DNA from: Plantago major | Lineage: Eukaryota; Streptophyta; Magnoliopsida; Lamiales; Plantaginaceae | DNA: 64,000 bases | Assembly: GCA_026545765.1 (NCBI GenBank) | Contig: CM048839.1 | Coordinates: 23,684,566-23,748,565, forward strand | Reading direction: 5' to 3' | Part shown: in pieces, positions 31,091 through 49,923 of the stretch | Position numbering within the stretch: position 1 is the stretch's first letter | How the letters are laid out: the number at the start of each line of letters is the position of its first letter | Program-made: the position numbers and the translations under genes | Notes under the pieces: generated by a model | The model's database searches: none | Told to the model about the DNA's origin: nothing | The model's input: the letters and a program-made list of their open reading frames with translations, nothing else

Positions 31091-31671
31091 AAAATCAATC
31101 AAGTTTTCTTTTGGGTGATTTTATTTGTGACCGTCCAATTTTAATATATTTAAATGCATTGTCATAATACGGTATTCTCATGTGACACGTGGTGGCAATT
31201 TCAATTGTACCACATTGTTTTGACTAATTTTGAATTCACCTCAAACAGAATATTAAAAAAAATACTATAAACTTGGGCAATCTCAGAAGCTCCACCATCT
31301 GCCATGAAGCTACGCAACAGGCAGCCATGGAAGCTCTGAATGGTCGAGCTTCCATTGTTATGTTTTTTTTTTTTCTCATTTTTCTTATTTTTTATTTATA
31401 TATTATGTTTTCTAAATTTAAATTCCATGGATAATTTTGAATTTTTTAATATAATAATAGGATCAATTTGAAATTAAAAAAGAAATACCACATTTACATT
31501 TTAATCCAACGTATTTTATGTGCTTTGTAAAGTGACACGTGTAACGTAATTAAACCGTCACGTGTCATAGGTTATATAAATTGGACAATAATGCATTTAA
31601 ATGTACCAAAATCGGACGGTCACAAACAAAAGTACCAAAATCGGGAAGAGTACCTATCTCGGATTTTAACA
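31091..31671. mobile_element. Long-inverted-repeat element, about 580 bp
   Basis: The outer 100 bp pair when inverted: TTTGTGACCGTCC(A/G)ATTTT, then ATTTAAATGCATT, then GACACGTG occur in the same order from both ends. The approximate termini are AAAATC/GATTTT. No target duplication could be fixed. The centre contains GCCATGGAAGCTC and GAGCTTCCATTG, words also found at 62661-62912. Probably a non-autonomous DNA transposon, perhaps MULE-like. Confidence 0.6.
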
Positions 31672-32452
31672 GTTATTGACCTGTAGATTATGGAAGCTGT
31701 TGTTACTTCAGTACACTAAGGTCCTTATTTACCTTTCTGAGTGGAAACCATATAGCAGGCGGCAGGCCTGTAAAGATTAGCGCAAGGCTCGCACTCAGTT
31801 TGGCCTCTACTAGACTCGCAAATACCCAGAGTTCGACCAGAAACTTTAACACATAATGAGATTGTTATGCATCAACACCATCAGGGTCTAGGGGCCTGCA
31901 GATAAACCTAGACAAGGAAGAGGACAATATCCTCTTCAACTTCCAGCATACTCAGGTTAACCAAGTGAAATACCTTTCACAGAGAAACTTCGAACAAACC
32001 ATAGCAATATCTAGCTGATCTAAAATTCCTAGGACGCCAATAATTTCATAAAAGATGCAACTTACAGCTCCAAAATTATAAAGAAGAATCTAACAGGAAC
32101 AACAAGGTAGGCGAAAATAAGCAAAATCTTTGAATCATGAACCTCAAATTTTCACGTTTTTTTTTTTTTTCACAATAACAAAATCGTGCCAATAGGCTCA
32201 AAAGAAAAGGGAAAAAAAAAGGTCGTGGACTAGGCCTGATATAGATGGAAAGAACTCTAATGCTATCCTACAACACTGTTTTCACAACATATCTTGAGCA
32301 TTGCCAACAAACTCAGATAGTAACATGAAAGATGCAACATACATATTATTAGGGACTTCCGGTAGATACATTAAACCTCAGAATTGAGATAGTAACATGA
32401 ACTTATGTAACCACATACATGCAGACTCTTCTTTTATGCCTCTGCAACCTCT
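31672..32452. other. Spacer between PCR gene 3 and phosphoglucomutase
   Basis: No gene. It holds the probable phosphoglucomutase 3' UTR next to 32453, and the ATACATGCAG word shared with the PCR1-side duplicate. An A/T-rich patch lies at about 32157-32220. Confidence 0.5.
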
Positions 32453-39825
<7,373 letters not shown>

Positions 39826-39836
39826 CTTTAAACGAG

Positions 39837-39991
39837 CTGAAAATAACAGAAACAGAAGAGTTTAAGAGGTAATTGAGAATGCAAATGACATGAAAAACGA
39901 GATCAAGTGTTGATCGAGAGTATAAAACTATAAATTGGCATGATGTTAGATGAGGAAATGAGATGGATAAAAGGTCTGGAAGATTGCTTAC
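39837..39991 (-). other. Intron in the 5' leader of phosphoglucomutase
   Basis: On the minus strand a CACT/GTAAGC donor at 39991 and a TTTTCAG acceptor at 39837 lie just upstream of the ATG at 39825. The predicted leader is therefore spliced, a common feature of highly expressed plant metabolic genes. Confidence 0.65.
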
Positions 39992-40060
39992 AGTGAAAGG
40001 AGTAGGAAAGGAAAACAAACGTATGATCTTCGAATAGTGGAGTGAGAATAATGGGTTGTG

Positions 40061-40070
40061 TATTTATAGT
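40061..40070 (-). promoter_or_regulatory. Probable TATA box of phosphoglucomutase
   Basis: ACTATAAATA on the minus strand, about 240 bp upstream of the ATG and about 70 bp upstream of the leader intron. Predicted start of transcription is near 40035. Confidence 0.6.
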
Positions 40071-40229
40071 AGATAATTAAATTAAATTAATACTCGTACT
40101 CAAGATTAAAAGGATAAAAGCATAGCATATTCCGTGCAGCACGCTTTTCTATCTTCTCCTCTCATCTCCGGTTTTATCTCTTTTTTTGTTTTCTATTTTC
40201 TCCTCTCTTCCAAATCGAAACAACGCTAA

Positions 40230-40342
40230 GGCTCTGTTCTTTTCATTTGAAATTCTTCGAACCTGATCGAATCAATGTAGATAAAATATAACTAAGAAAA
40301 TGTAACTACCGAATGAAGTTTTCAGTTGAAGGGAACAGAGCC
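40230..40342. mobile_element. Tourist-type MITE, 113 bp, near the phosphoglucomutase promoter
   Basis: Ends GGCTCTGTTCTTTTCA and, inverted, GGCTCTGTTCCCTTCAACTG, with TAA on both sides (40227-40229 and 40343-40345). Related to the degraded copy at 5535-5667. It lies about 160 bp upstream of the TATA box. Confidence 0.85.
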
Positions 40343-40345
40343 TAA

Positions 40346-41558
40346 TTCACACGCACAACACACATACTCTCCGAGGGAAACAATCTTAATTCAAAAAGAT
40401 GTCAATGAAAATTTTTCTTCTTTCTTCAGTTCTTCTCAACCTTTGAAGAATTCTTCTTTCTGTTCCAGTTTTTCAATGGCTCAGAATCTGCATCAACGAG
40501 TAGCTTTTCATTTCTTAGTTTTCTCGTGCCACTAGTGAGAGACGACGCCCGAAAATATTGTAAGCAGAAGAAGAATTGATGGAATTGGAGTGGATGGAAC
40601 CCGAAAGAAGCAGGAAAGAGAGATTGAGAAGGAATTTTCGTTTTTTTTTTTTTTTTTTTTTTGTCTCGTGTGATTGGTTTCGAATTGCACATGTAGGTCA
40701 ATGATGTTAAATCATATAGGTCCGGTCAATACTTTAAGTTGGTGAATTGCGTTTCCACCACAAAATGCGAGGTTTGGTAGTCCAATTTGGATGCGCTATT
40801 GAGCAATTCAAGTCTGGTCTAATGACACATTAGGCATAATTCTGAAATGCAGCAAGTCCCCTGAGCATTTTGGATCACGCAAGAAGGTGTATTTGAGATT
40901 GCAACCTAGAATTTTACGTCGGCCTTGCGACTCGCATATAGCTTAATTGCACAATACCAATCACTCTCCCATGTACGATCAACCTTTAAATTGCACGCGT
41001 GCAACCAATCACTACCTTAGATTTTTCAATAACAATATATTGAGGTTTAAATTGATCTAACGGACCGTCGAATCGGAATAATGTTCATGGATTGGATCCA
41101 ACTTGACACGTCTAATCATAAGACTACCACATCCCATATAAGTTTGAATTTTGGATAACTAAAATTATACATAGTTGTAAATCTGATAATTTGTATCAAA
41201 CTATGTAATATGGAATTTAATCCAGTCAATCAACGTTAAACCGTTAAAGTTAGATGTCACCTTCAAAAGTGCTCGTAGTGTTTTGATTCGATGAAAAAAA
41301 TGAGAGCTAGATATTTTAACAAAATTAGACATAACATAATAAAATTCCATATTTGAAACTTGTATTAAAAGATGAGGTGGATGGGGTGGAGTAGCGTTTC
41401 AATTGTACCAAAATCACGTGAAGTAGCTTGATTACGCATAATTGTAGTTGTATGGTAGCTATGATTTTGATGAATTTTGATAAATGTATTGTTTATGAAG
41501 GATTTAGTGGAGTTTCACATTGATTTTTAATCAAAATGTACTTGAACGTACTCTCAAT
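40346..41558. other. Intergenic, no gene recognised
   Basis: No supported exon. A poly-T run lies at about 40640-40662. Moderately AT-rich unique-looking sequence up to the LINE target site. Confidence 0.45.
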
Positions 41559-41573
41559 TTAGTTCTAAAGGCC
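41559..41573. repeat. LINE target duplication, left copy
   Basis: TTAGTTCTAAAGGCC, repeated without mismatch at 45215-45229 after the poly(A). Confidence 0.95.
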
Positions 41574-44500
41574 TGCGATGCATTTTATTTGCGAGAAACT
41601 TGATCGGGCTTGTGCTAATCATGATTGGACTAGAGTTTACCCTCAATCCATTGTTCGTCATTTAGTCTCTAGTGTCTCGGATCACAAACCTCTCCTCTTA
41701 GACACCTGCGATGCTTTCCCGAGACCTCCTAAACGATTCCGTTTTGAGAATGTCTGGAGTCAGGATCATAAGTTCCGTTCTTTACTTCTTCCTTTTTGGA
41801 ATCAACTTACTTTGGCCGAAAACAATTTATCTTTTCCTCAACTGGTGTCAAGATTAGCGCAAGAGGCACTTAAGTGGCCTCTGCCGGCACTTCATCAGCT
41901 TAAGGCGCATCTTCGGGATATTCGGTCCCAACTAAATCTTGTTGATTCTCAGCTTCACCTAAATCCAGGACTTTTGGGCCCACAGGAGCAAACGCTAAGA
42001 TCAGAGTTTAATAGGATCCGCGGCCAGATTACGACCTATTGTATACAACGCTCTCGCCAGAATTGGATAAAGTATGGGGACGCCAACACAAAAATTTTCC
42101 ATGCGTTGGCATCGCATCAGCGCCGCAGGAATCTTATTCACGTAATCCAAACGATTGATGGAGAGTGGGTCACTCATCCTCAACAAATGACACCGATTTT
42201 CCGAACTCATTTTATTGACCAGTCTACGTCTCAAAACACTTCGACAGAGTTTTTTCATCGGATTACTATGCCTTGTTTGTTGGATACGGACAATGATAGT
42301 TTACTTACCCCAGTAACGGAAGCTGAAGTTTGGGAAGCAGTACAATCCATTGGCCCGGATAAGGCATCAGGTCCGGATGGTTTCAACGGACATTTCTACC
42401 AACAGTATTGGGATATTGTTGGGACAGCGGTAACCCAAATGGTCCTCTCCTTCTCCCGTACGGGTTCGTTACCTCCGTCCCTCAATCACACTCAAGTTGC
42501 TTTAATTCCAAAAGTTGTTAACCCACGAACTCCGACTCAATTACGGCCAATCAGTTTGTGTAATGTCAGTTATAAAATCATGTCAAAAATTCTTGTTAAG
42601 CGTATCTGGCCTTTTCTCTCCCGGTTGGTCTCACCTTTTCAGAACGCGTTTGTCCCTGGTCGTGTAATCAGTGACAATGTTCTTCTTGCTCATGAGCTTC
42701 TTCATACGATGGGAAAAAAACGAAAATTCAGGCAGTATTACCTAGCGCTCCAACTGGACATCGAAAAAGCTTTTGATCGCTTAGAGTGGAATTTCTTGCG
42801 TCTAGCTCTTGAGAAATTTAATTTCCATCCGCAGGTGATTCATTGGATTATGACTTGTGTCACGTCCTGTACTTTCCAGGCTAAGGTCAATAATCACTTA
42901 TCAGAAACCTGGACCCCTTCCCGCGGTCTTCGACAAGGCGACCCTCTCTCACCTTACCTCTTTATTCTTTGTCAAGAACTATTCGTGCATCTCCTTTTAG
43001 AAAAATCACATACCAACCAGATACAGGCCTTCGGGTTAGTCCTTCTGGACCCCCTCTTCCGATCCTCTACTTTGCTGACGACTGTATGCTTTTCTGTAAA
43101 GCTTCTAACCGTTCGGTTGATGAGCTAAAATCTTGCCTTCTCTCGTATACTTCGGCCTCGGGACAGTCAGTTTGCTGGGCGAAATCTCGTATTTTGTTTT
43201 CTCCTAATACGCCTCTTGAAACCAAGCGTCATATCCTTTCTACTTTAGGGGTCATCCCTAATAAGCGGTATGATAAGTACCTTGGGGTACCTTTTTTGAT
43301 TGGTCAGAAAAAATCAGACCTGTTTGATCATATAGTGGATCGGGCCACGTCTCGAATTAATTCTTGGTATACCCGCTTCTTATCTTATGCGGGTCGCGCT
43401 ACTTAATCCAATCTGTGACCAACACTATTCCGTCCTACTACATGTCTATTGCTAAGCTTTCGCTAACGTGCATATCCAAGCTCAATGCAGTTAATAAACA
43501 TTTTCTTTGGAATGCCTCACAGACGGGACGGAAGCGGGGACGTATCCGCTGGTCGACAGTCTGTTTACCTAAAGGCTTGGGGTGGTCTAGGGATCCGCAA
43601 TTTAAAAACTCTTAATACGGCCTTTCAACTCAAGCTTGCTTGGCGTATTTTTCGGGACCCGAATTCCCTATGGGCTCGGACGTATAAAGCAAAATACTTC
43701 CCAACCACGTCTTTTCTCCAGGCCATGCCTCGTCCACACCATAGTTGGTTGTGGAAACCAATCCTTAAACACTGAGATCTCCTTCTCACAAAGCTTCAGT
43801 GGCAGATTGGGGATGGCCGTATGATTGACTTTTGGTCTGACCACTGGTTGCCGAATCGGCGTTTACAAGATTATGTTCCTAATTCTCAAGCGCGAACTCC
43901 GCTCGCACAATTCTGCAACAATGGTCAGTGGGATTTGGCTCAACTTGAACGCGTCTTGCCACCGGATATTGTACGAGAAATTATCGCCATCCCTGTTCCC
44001 TCGGTACCTTTGGGACCTGACGAGTTGTTCTGGTCGTTTGATGCTTCTGGAGAGTTCACGGTGAAATCTGCCAACAACAATCTTGCCTCTCCACCGGATA
44101 TAGGCCCTTCCTGGCCGTGCATCGGATTTGGAAACTGAGAATTTTGCCACGTATTAGGCTTTTCATGTGGTTGGCCCTGCATGACCGGTTGCTTACTGCA
44201 TCGGTTCTACATCGCCTTTATATTATGAGTACCCCTATCTGTTCCCTATGCCAACAACATGATGAAACTTTAGAGCACCTGTTCTTTCACTGTCCTCGCC
44301 ATGCTCCGGCCTGTGGTATCGCCCCTCGTCATGCAATGTGTTTCTCTTGCTAATCTCCTTTTTCATCTTCCTCTTAATTCAACCCAGCAACTTCGGGTAA
44401 TAGTTATGGTTTGGATTATCTGGAATGCACGTAACTTTAAGTTATTAAGTGGTTTACCCACTGACTTTCATGCTTTGCACAACCGGTGCCTCCGCCTTTA

Positions 44501-45214
44501 CCGTGAGTTGGAAATAAAAAATCCTTCCCTGAACTCCAGCCCCCAAATCCTTTTTAAGTGTGCCTGGTGCCCGCCTCCAGTGGATTTCACGTGTCTTAAC
44601 ATTGATGGCTCGGCCCTGGGTAATCCGGGACACGCGGGCATTGGCTGTATTTTCAGGAATCACTGTGGCGAGTTCATACAATCTGCTTCTGGATATATAG
44701 GCTATACGGATAATAATGTAGCTGAGATGGTAGCTTTTCGTACAGGACTTAGGCTAGCGCTTCAACGAGGTATATCTAAGCTACTTATTCAAACTGATTC
44801 TCACTACTTGTTTGCTTGTCTCAGGCAGGAGCAGACCCAAAAAGACCGCATCACGATCCATGAGCTACGACATCAGACACGTGCTTTCCAGGTTGTTAAA
44901 ATAGCTTTCGTGTATAGGGAAGCAAATGGTATAGCAGACAGTCTGACTAAGCATGGTAGTTCTCTTAGTATGGCGACTAGTAGTAGTAGTGTGATGTTGT
45001 CTGAAATTACTCCTCCTAGACTAGGTTCTTTTGGCCGTGTTATCCCAATTTTGCATGTCTGGGATAGTTGTCCGGCTTGGCTAGGTTCGTTACTAGCTTC
45101 GGATCTTTGTACTACTTCTACTCGACTAGTTTCCAAGGACTCGGTCCTGGAACGTCCGTTTGTACATTATCTTAGTAATAATATATGTTGTGTTACTCAA
45201 AAAAAAAAAAAAAA
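41574..45214 (+). mobile_element. 5'-truncated L1-type LINE with RNase H
   Basis: Bounded by perfect 15-bp target duplications and ending in a poly(A) run of about 15. It starts inside the endonuclease domain, so it is a typical incomplete reverse-transcription insertion. The element belongs to the plant L1 group with a plant-type RNase H at the 3' end. Perfect duplications and a clean poly(A) suggest a fairly recent insertion, although the frame already carries several breaks. Confidence 0.95.
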
Positions 45215-45218
45215 TTAG
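41578..45218 (+). pseudogene. LINE ORF2: endonuclease tail / RT / zf-RVT / RNase H
   Basis: Only the C-terminal endonuclease remains (SVSDHKPLLL near 41670). The reverse transcriptase follows: SIGPDKASGPDGFNGHFY near 42350, IPKVVNPRTPTQLRPISLCN near 42510, LQLDIEKAFDRLEWNF near 42750, SRGLRQGDPLSPYLF near 42920 and YFADDCMLF near 43070. Then comes zf-RVT (CSLCQQHDETLEHLFFHCPR near 44240) and a plant-type RNase H from about 44580 with NIDGSALGNPG, NNVAEMVAFRTGL and LIQTDSHYLF carrying the acidic residues. Frame changes near 43050, 43390, 43580 and 44140, plus in-frame stops near 43774 and elsewhere, break it. The final ORF part (44301-45218) is still open and runs just past the element into the right target duplication. 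Confidence 0.88.
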
Positions 45219-45229
45219 TTCTAAAGGCC

Positions 45230-46230
45230 AAGCCTCTAGTATGTCTGAGTGTACCTGTGAGAAAGAAGATGCAGGGGTTAGACCAGACCCTTTTCTCCCC
45301 TTGTCCTGGACAAGTCGGATGATAAATCAACAAGGCACCTGAGGGGTGCTAGAATAGTTCAATTAGTGTGATTAAACGATAAATGTGTACCTTATAAATG
45401 AACCTAGTTGAGGTATTTATAATCATGAGGGGCCAAGATCTTGTAGCCTCAGGGAGTAGACAATAGACATGTGACGAAGAGGCCCACGAATAAGCTTACC
45501 CTAGGTATGACTTAATTTTGGTAAGTAAAATGCAATACCATAAGAAATTGAGGTACGTCTTCGAGTGGACACCCTCAAGGCATGAGGCATGTCCCTCGAG
45601 TGAACCTATTAATCTCCCTGATTATTCATTATTCCATTTACATATAGTCTTTGTATCAAAGCTGCACCTAAACTCGGGATTGACTGATTGTATACTACCC
45701 TCGCCTCTTAAGGTCTTTAATGCCTTTGACAGTGATGTCCGGAGCATGTCATTAAAAACCTCATCGATGGGCTGAGTACGATTTTACAAGAGCATTTTAA
45801 ACTCATATCGAATTTAAAATCACAAAGTATTTAAAGAGATATGTATTAGTGAGAGACTTAAGAGACAAATTGATGTTCTTAAGTATATGTGTAATGTTTT
45901 AAACTATATCAGTCATGTTTTATGAATGAATATTTTATATCATTTTTTATGTAATATATATCACCGATGTTCTTAATAAAACGTGTAATATTTTCGACTA
46001 AAAATATAATGTTTATCCGTCTTTTTTAATCTTTTTATAACACCGTCTCTCATTATTTATTTAAAATAGCATTTTAGAACAAATTAGCAATTAGTACAAT
46101 AGTTATTCATTTACGGGTAGCAAACCGCTTTATTTGCCCCATGTACGATCTCTAACTTAATTCAGAGAAAGGCTGGCGATATGATCGATCCACTTTCCAG
46201 TTTCCAGCAATAAAAAATTGGATTATCGTA
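45230..46230. other. Intergenic, no gene recognised
   Basis: About 45230-45780 is less AT-rich than its surroundings and could be old repeat DNA, but I found no ends, no coding and no paired LTR. Confidence 0.35.
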
Positions 46231-46369
46231 GGCGTGAAGGTACTGCGTAAACACGACACGCAATGGGATCGCAGAAAGTTGATTTCTGTTTCGTTGAACC
46301 CACTTTTTACACATTATCATTTGAATAAAACTCCACGTAGTAGTAGTTGTACCTTTTACCAGCAACCAC

Positions 46370-47166
46370 CAGAGCGAAGGGAGGGGCAAGAAATAAGAGA
46401 ATTCAAATCAAGCCTGCTACGGGAAAGGTACAGACAGTTTAAATCCTTTCTTTTAAAGCTCATTATTTTCTTGATTTTCAGACTTCACCATTAATTTAGT
46501 ACTGTATGTATTATATTGGGATTCTTCTGAGTTTTTTTAATCGATGCATGCCGGATTTTCAAATGCTGCTTCTTGGGTTTTCATTTTCTACTCTTACAGT
46601 TACATCTCAGCTTCAAAAGGTGTTTGACCTGCTCTTTCGATCACATTTGTGATATGCCTGCACATTGCTAATGTAGGGCCTAATAGTTGGAATACTAAAA
46701 TCTTGGGATGTTTAATTGCAAGAATTAGATTGGTTTTCTTCGTTGAATTTAGATATTGCAGATACACCATTTTTATAAGGTATTCTTTATTTGGTTGTTG
46801 TCTTGTTGATCTCATGAAAGTTACTTCAATTTCAAGTTTTCAACCACCTACACTTCAATCTGTCTAATTAAGGGTGACTATTGTTAGGCAATAAGATTGA
46901 CTGTCATAGCTCACCTTATTTCATAGCTTGTAGTTTCAGTTGAAAAGTTCTTGTAGCTGTAGGAATGTCAATTGATTCTTTTGCTGGAAAATTGAATCTT
47001 CAATAAAACGTAAGAGCGATTATTTTTACCGAGCCTGAAGTTGTATCTGTGCGAAGCTTAGATAATACATATATACAAGGCCAATGCTGATGCCAAATGC
47101 TGTTTTGTAGGAACTTACTTTACTGGATCAAGATTCGTGCAGTTGAAGTCTTTATTATAAGCAACC
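46370..47166 (+). promoter_or_regulatory. Probable leader region of the IPK2 gene with a 5' UTR intron
   Basis: A purine-rich, leader-like stretch at about 46370-46430 and a TTTTGTAG acceptor at about 47103-47110, followed by 56 bases to the ATG, suggest a spliced leader. The donor could not be fixed. Plant IPK2 genes commonly have an intronless coding region with the intron in the leader; this is family knowledge. Confidence 0.4.
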
Positions 47167-48078
47167 ATGCTTAAAGTCCCGGATAATCAGGTTGCAGGGC
47201 ACAGAGCTGTTGATGGGAAGTTAGGACCTCTTGTAGATGATTCAGGGCGTTTCTACAAGCCTCTTCAAGGTGATGAGCGCGGATCCAATGAGGTTGTGTT
47301 TTACAAGTCGTTTTCTTCAAATGCTAGCATACCTGGCCATATCAGTCATTTTTTCCCCAAATTTTATGGTACTCAGCAAATTGAGGCATCTGATGGATCT
47401 GGCATGCAAGCTCACCTAGTTTTAGAGGATTTTAACTTTGGTCGAGTTAATCCTTCTATCATGGACATTAAGATGGGTTCAAGAACCTGGTCACCAGAAG
47501 CACCACAGGACTACATCAAGAAATGTTTGAGGAAAGATATAGAAGGTACCAGTGTTTCATTGGGGTTCAGACTATCAGGTTTACAAGCCTTCAGAAGTCA
47601 AGAACTGGGCTACTGGAAGCCTGATAAGAAGTCGATTAAGTCTTTTTCGGTTGATGATGTGAGATTAACTCTCAGAAAGTTTGTCTCCACTGATACAGAT
47701 TTGGAACCAGATTGTGCTTTCGCTTCTGTTGTTTATGGTGGCTCTACTGGTATCTTATCCCAGTTACTGGAGTTGAAGGCATGGTTCGAGGACCAAACCA
47801 TTTATCATCTCTACTCCTGTTCGATCCTAATGATGTTCCAGAACGAGCTGGCTGCCAGTGGAAAGAGCCCAAGGGCAGAGATCAAGCTAATTGATTTTGC
47901 GCACGTTTTCGAAGGGAAGGGGGTTATTGACCATAACTTCTTGGGTGGGCTCTGCTCTTTGATAAAGTTCATCTCTGAGATTCTTACTGGCGCCGAAGAC
48001 TGTGCTACTCAGAAAAATAATCCTCATTCCAAAATTGACAAGGATTGGCAAGAGATTATGACTTACTTCGAGACTTAG
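47167..48078 (+). CDS. IPK2: Inositol polyphosphate multikinase, IPK2 type
   Basis: Intronless 303-residue protein. It phosphorylates Ins(1,4,5)P3 stepwise toward InsP5 on the route to phytate, and the plant proteins act partly in the nucleus. The inositol-phosphate-binding motif PxxxDxKxG is present as PSIMDIKMG at about residues 95-103. The kinase ATP and metal residues lie in KLIDFAH near residue 240, followed by GVIDHNFLGGLCSLI. The SSLL-like helix appears as YSCSILMMF near residue 220. Length matches plant IPK2 (about 286-300 residues). The start MLKVPDNQVAGHRA with DGKLGPLVDDSGRFYKPLQ is typical of the family. The gene looks complete. The next gene downstream is convergent, 1.8 kb away. 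Confidence 0.95.
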   Translation: MLKVPDNQVAGHRAVDGKLGPLVDDSGRFYKPLQGDERGSNEVVFYKSFSSNASIPGHISHFFPKFYGTQQIEASDGSGMQAHLVLEDFNFGRVNPSIMDIKMGSRTWSPEAPQDYIKKCLRKDIEGTSVSLGFRLSGLQAFRSQELGYWKPDKKSIKSFSVDDVRLTLRKFVSTDTDLEPDCAFASVVYGGSTGILSQLLELKAWFEDQTIYHLYSCSILMMFQNELAASGKSPRAEIKLIDFAHVFEGKGVIDHNFLGGLCSLIKFISEILTGAEDCATQKNNPHSKIDKDWQEIMTYFET

Positions 48079-49923
48079 TTATTTGCACTTTGGCAGTTAC
48101 CTCAGCAAGGATTTTATTTGCCTGCTTATTATCTGTCATTTCATCAGTTTGAATAAATAACCTTTACTTCTAGATGTTAATAACTTGGTGATAGCACTGC
48201 TATTCGGGCATTCTATTTTCTGCAATGATCAATGAGTCAGAAATTCACAAATGTCCAAACTGTGGGTTTTATTTTCCTTCAGTTTCAATAGTTCAATTAT
48301 TGAATATGCTAGAGGCTTTGCTACAGTATGTGTACAGAGATTTCTATTCTGTGTCATATTTTTCATGACATTTGAGGTGTTCTTTTCCCTTCCCTTCTTT
48401 CTTTCTTTTCTAATTATCATTATGATATCATGGAAATATTCTGCATTTTTTGAGATGCCCTGGGGAGTTGATTGCATGTTGTTTTTGAGGTCAAGTTCTT
48501 TTTCTTTCTTTTTTTTTCATTTTTTATTTTTATAATGATTATGATCATCATACTAGTATCGTAGCACTGTTATTCTGCACCTTGTATGATGTTCGGGAAA
48601 GTTAATTTTGGTTCCAAACAAACATTCATGAATCTCAATAATGCCTTCTTTAGGTAATAGCTGCTTGTTTCTCTGACATATAAATCTACTATGTTTTTTC
48701 TTTTTTGGGAATACCTACTAGGTCTGTTCTTATTATGCTACGTTTGTTCTTAACATGTCCGGGGTGGTGAGGATTGAGGTGGAAGGAACTAGGAAGAAAA
48801 GGTCTGCGTTTCTGATTCACTTTGTGATATGTTCGTATCTGATTATCATTTAGCTTCCTGCTGCTGTGAAATCTAAAATGTACTTGAACCCAATTCAAGG
48901 AGCACCAATATGTCAATAGGGAAAGTAGAGCCTCGTGTGTAACAGATGCTGATATGATCTTGAAGCATATTTTTGGCGAGGTACGTAACAAACTGCTTCA
49001 GTCTACTTGTTTTCTTTCTTGCATTTTCTATTTGCTTTGTGCAGAGTAAAAACACTTTAACTTACATGTAGCAGCAATGTCCAGTCTAGACACCCACTCT
49101 TGATGACATTTTGTGCATGCAGCAGCTTTAAATTTTTTTTTATCTGATTTTTTTTATACTACATGAGAACTAAGGTTCCTCAACCTCAGAGACAAGTGTA
49201 GATGAATTTCCTAACCATGTAGTAGATCTTACTGATTAAGCGACTGACCCATGCAAATAGCACTGAACTCCAACTAACGCTGTTTTACTTGAGCATCCTG
49301 CAAACCTTTCCATCTATACTTTCACTCCAAAATTAGTCCGAATATCCAAATTTATGACAAGACTCTTCGGTCAGATGTTAGGAAAATGCTGATGAAGGAC
49401 ATCAACTTTTGTTTGGGTTTGGCAGTGTGATAGGCTTCTGAAGCTACTAGTTGAAACTTGGGTTTAGAGTCACAGCTTTCTTCGCTCTCAATTTCTTGTG
49501 TTGTGCTTTTTTCTATTCATGTTTCCTACTGAAGAAATGGGAATTAGGCTTCTGAAGTTATTAGTAAAATTTAGGGTCAGAAACTCAGGGTCATAAGTTC
49601 TCAAATTCTTGGTGTTATGTTTTTCTGATTCTGTTATATATCAGTCCTCGTTCATCTCTTTTCGTATTTTGTTGGTCACCCCACTTGCTACGCGATCGAT
49701 GTAAATCTTAAACGAGAGTCATAACGTCTTACTACATGGACCCTTTAATGGAGGTGTTAGCTTGGAGCTTTCAGGGGTGTGAGTTAAATGTAAAATAAAT
49801 CATCCAAAGAAGGAAAGATATGAAGACAACATTTTAACGAGATTAAAAAGAAGACCTCAAACTGGCCATTGTTCTTGAAACAATAAAAACCAAACACAAA
49901 CAAACATAACAATCTGAAACAAA
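48079..49923. other. Intergenic region between IPK2 and the PHD gene
   Basis: The IPK2 3' UTR probably runs to about 48200 (GAATAAATAACC near 48150). T-rich low-complexity stretches occur at 48390-48540. No other gene is supported. Confidence 0.5.

Noticed and set aside
45230-45780. Possible solo LTR fragment after the LINE
   Set aside because: Composition looks repeat-like, but no TG/CA boundaries, duplication or partner could be found.
48229-48535. Phe-rich hydrophobic ORF downstream of IPK2
   Set aside because: T-rich low-complexity sequence. No family recognised and no splice or promoter context.
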